A stretch of DNA of 64,000 nucleotides, taken from assembly GCF_003853645.1 (NCBI RefSeq), contig NZ_QTPO01000016.1, positions 1-64,000 of the forward strand, in the 5' to 3' direction. This stretch comes from Burkholderia sp. Bp9143 (GTDB lineage Bacteria > Pseudomonadota > Gammaproteobacteria > Burkholderiales > Burkholderiaceae). Positions 63,778 to 64,000 of this stretch are shown one piece after another. The translations under genes were made by a program, and so were the position numbers. Every line of letters starts with the position of its first letter. The stretch's first letter is position 1. A model generated the notes under the pieces. The model was not told the DNA's origin and searched no databases. It worked only from the letters and a program-made list of their open reading frames with translations.

Positions 63778-64000
63778 ATGACTGCCCTTGCTGGCAAAGT
63801 CGCGATCGTCACCGGCGGCGCCACGCTGATCGGCGCCGCCGTCGCGCAGGACCTGAGCCGCGCCGGCGCGTGCGTCGCGATCCTCGATCTCGATGCGGAA
63901 AACGGCGCGCGCGTCGCCGACACCCTCGGCGAACGCGGGACGTTCATCGCGACCGACATCACCGACGACCGCGCGATCGAACGTGCGGTGTCGGCCGTCG
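63778..64000 (+). CDS. Short-chain dehydrogenase/reductase (N-terminal part, runs off window)
   Basis: The first 74 residues show the SDR cofactor motif KVAIVTGGATLIGAAVAQDL (TGGxxxxGxA) and the acidic strand VAILDLDAENG, an NAD-binding pattern. AGGAG lies 8 nt before the ATG, and the gene starts 70 bp after the dienelactone hydrolase fusion stop, so a shared operon is likely. The substrate cannot be read from this part. Confidence 0.87.
   Translation, partial: MTALAGKVAIVTGGATLIGAAVAQDLSRAGACVAILDLDAENGARVADTLGERGTFIATDITDDRAIERAVSAV

Overview
The window is about 67% GC by eye and reads as a Burkholderia replicon, most likely a secondary chromosome of a Burkholderia cepacia complex-like species. 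That is an inference from codon use, the Burkholderia-type trimeric autotransporter anchor, the Gram-negative porin type, the wealth of LysR/AraC regulators and the catabolic gene content. No rRNA, tRNA, CRISPR array, insertion sequence or phage gene was seen. Coding density is high and about 46 genes are called. Most long antisense ORFs are GC-driven shadows.

Surface and regulatory block (1-12 kb): the 3' part of a giant repeat adhesin with 84-residue Ig-like repeats and a type I secretion-type motif is followed directly by a TolC-like outer-membrane gene. A trimeric autotransporter adhesin faces it. Next come a 0.97-kb AT-rich gap, an orphan REC-AraC response regulator and a TonB-dependent receptor. 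The receptor is divergent from a Tat-type lipoprotein polysaccharide lyase (12-14.4 kb).

Nitrogen-compound block (14.4-36.1 kb): a mostly minus-strand set encodes an oligopeptide-type ABC importer (SBP, two permeases, a fused double ATPase), an FAD amine oxidase, a 47-aa small protein coupled to an AraC regulator, a bicupin, a second FAD oxidase, an aldehyde dehydrogenase and an M20 amidohydrolase. A chemoreceptor gene and a haloacid dehalogenase-like gene lie upstream. Divergent from these run a GNAT protein, a GhrA-like reductase, a class III aminotransferase, an Lrp/AsnC regulator and a GabD-like dehydrogenase. Together they look like sensing, uptake and oxidation of an amine or amide. Three promoters in the block share a CAAAA-type box.

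Mixed block (36.3-44 kb): a Cache-GGDEF diguanylate cyclase, a lipoprotein acid phosphatase with an autotransporter-type repeat, a frameshifted solute-binding-protein remnant, a DUF72 protein overlapping a 56-aa membrane protein, a cupin, and an aldo/keto reductase divergent from a LysR gene.

Xylose block (44-53.4 kb): xylA, xylB, xylF, xylG and xylH run on the minus strand, with xylR and an aldose 1-epimerase divergent. This is a complete isomerase-pathway locus with its own ABC importer.

Right end (53.5-64 kb): an M20 amidohydrolase - solute-binding protein - porin set sits under a divergent LysR gene. It is followed by frmR-frmA (formaldehyde/S-nitrosoglutathione detoxification) converging on an NnrS-family gene, then by an AraC regulator divergent from a dienelactone hydrolase fusion and a truncated short-chain dehydrogenase.
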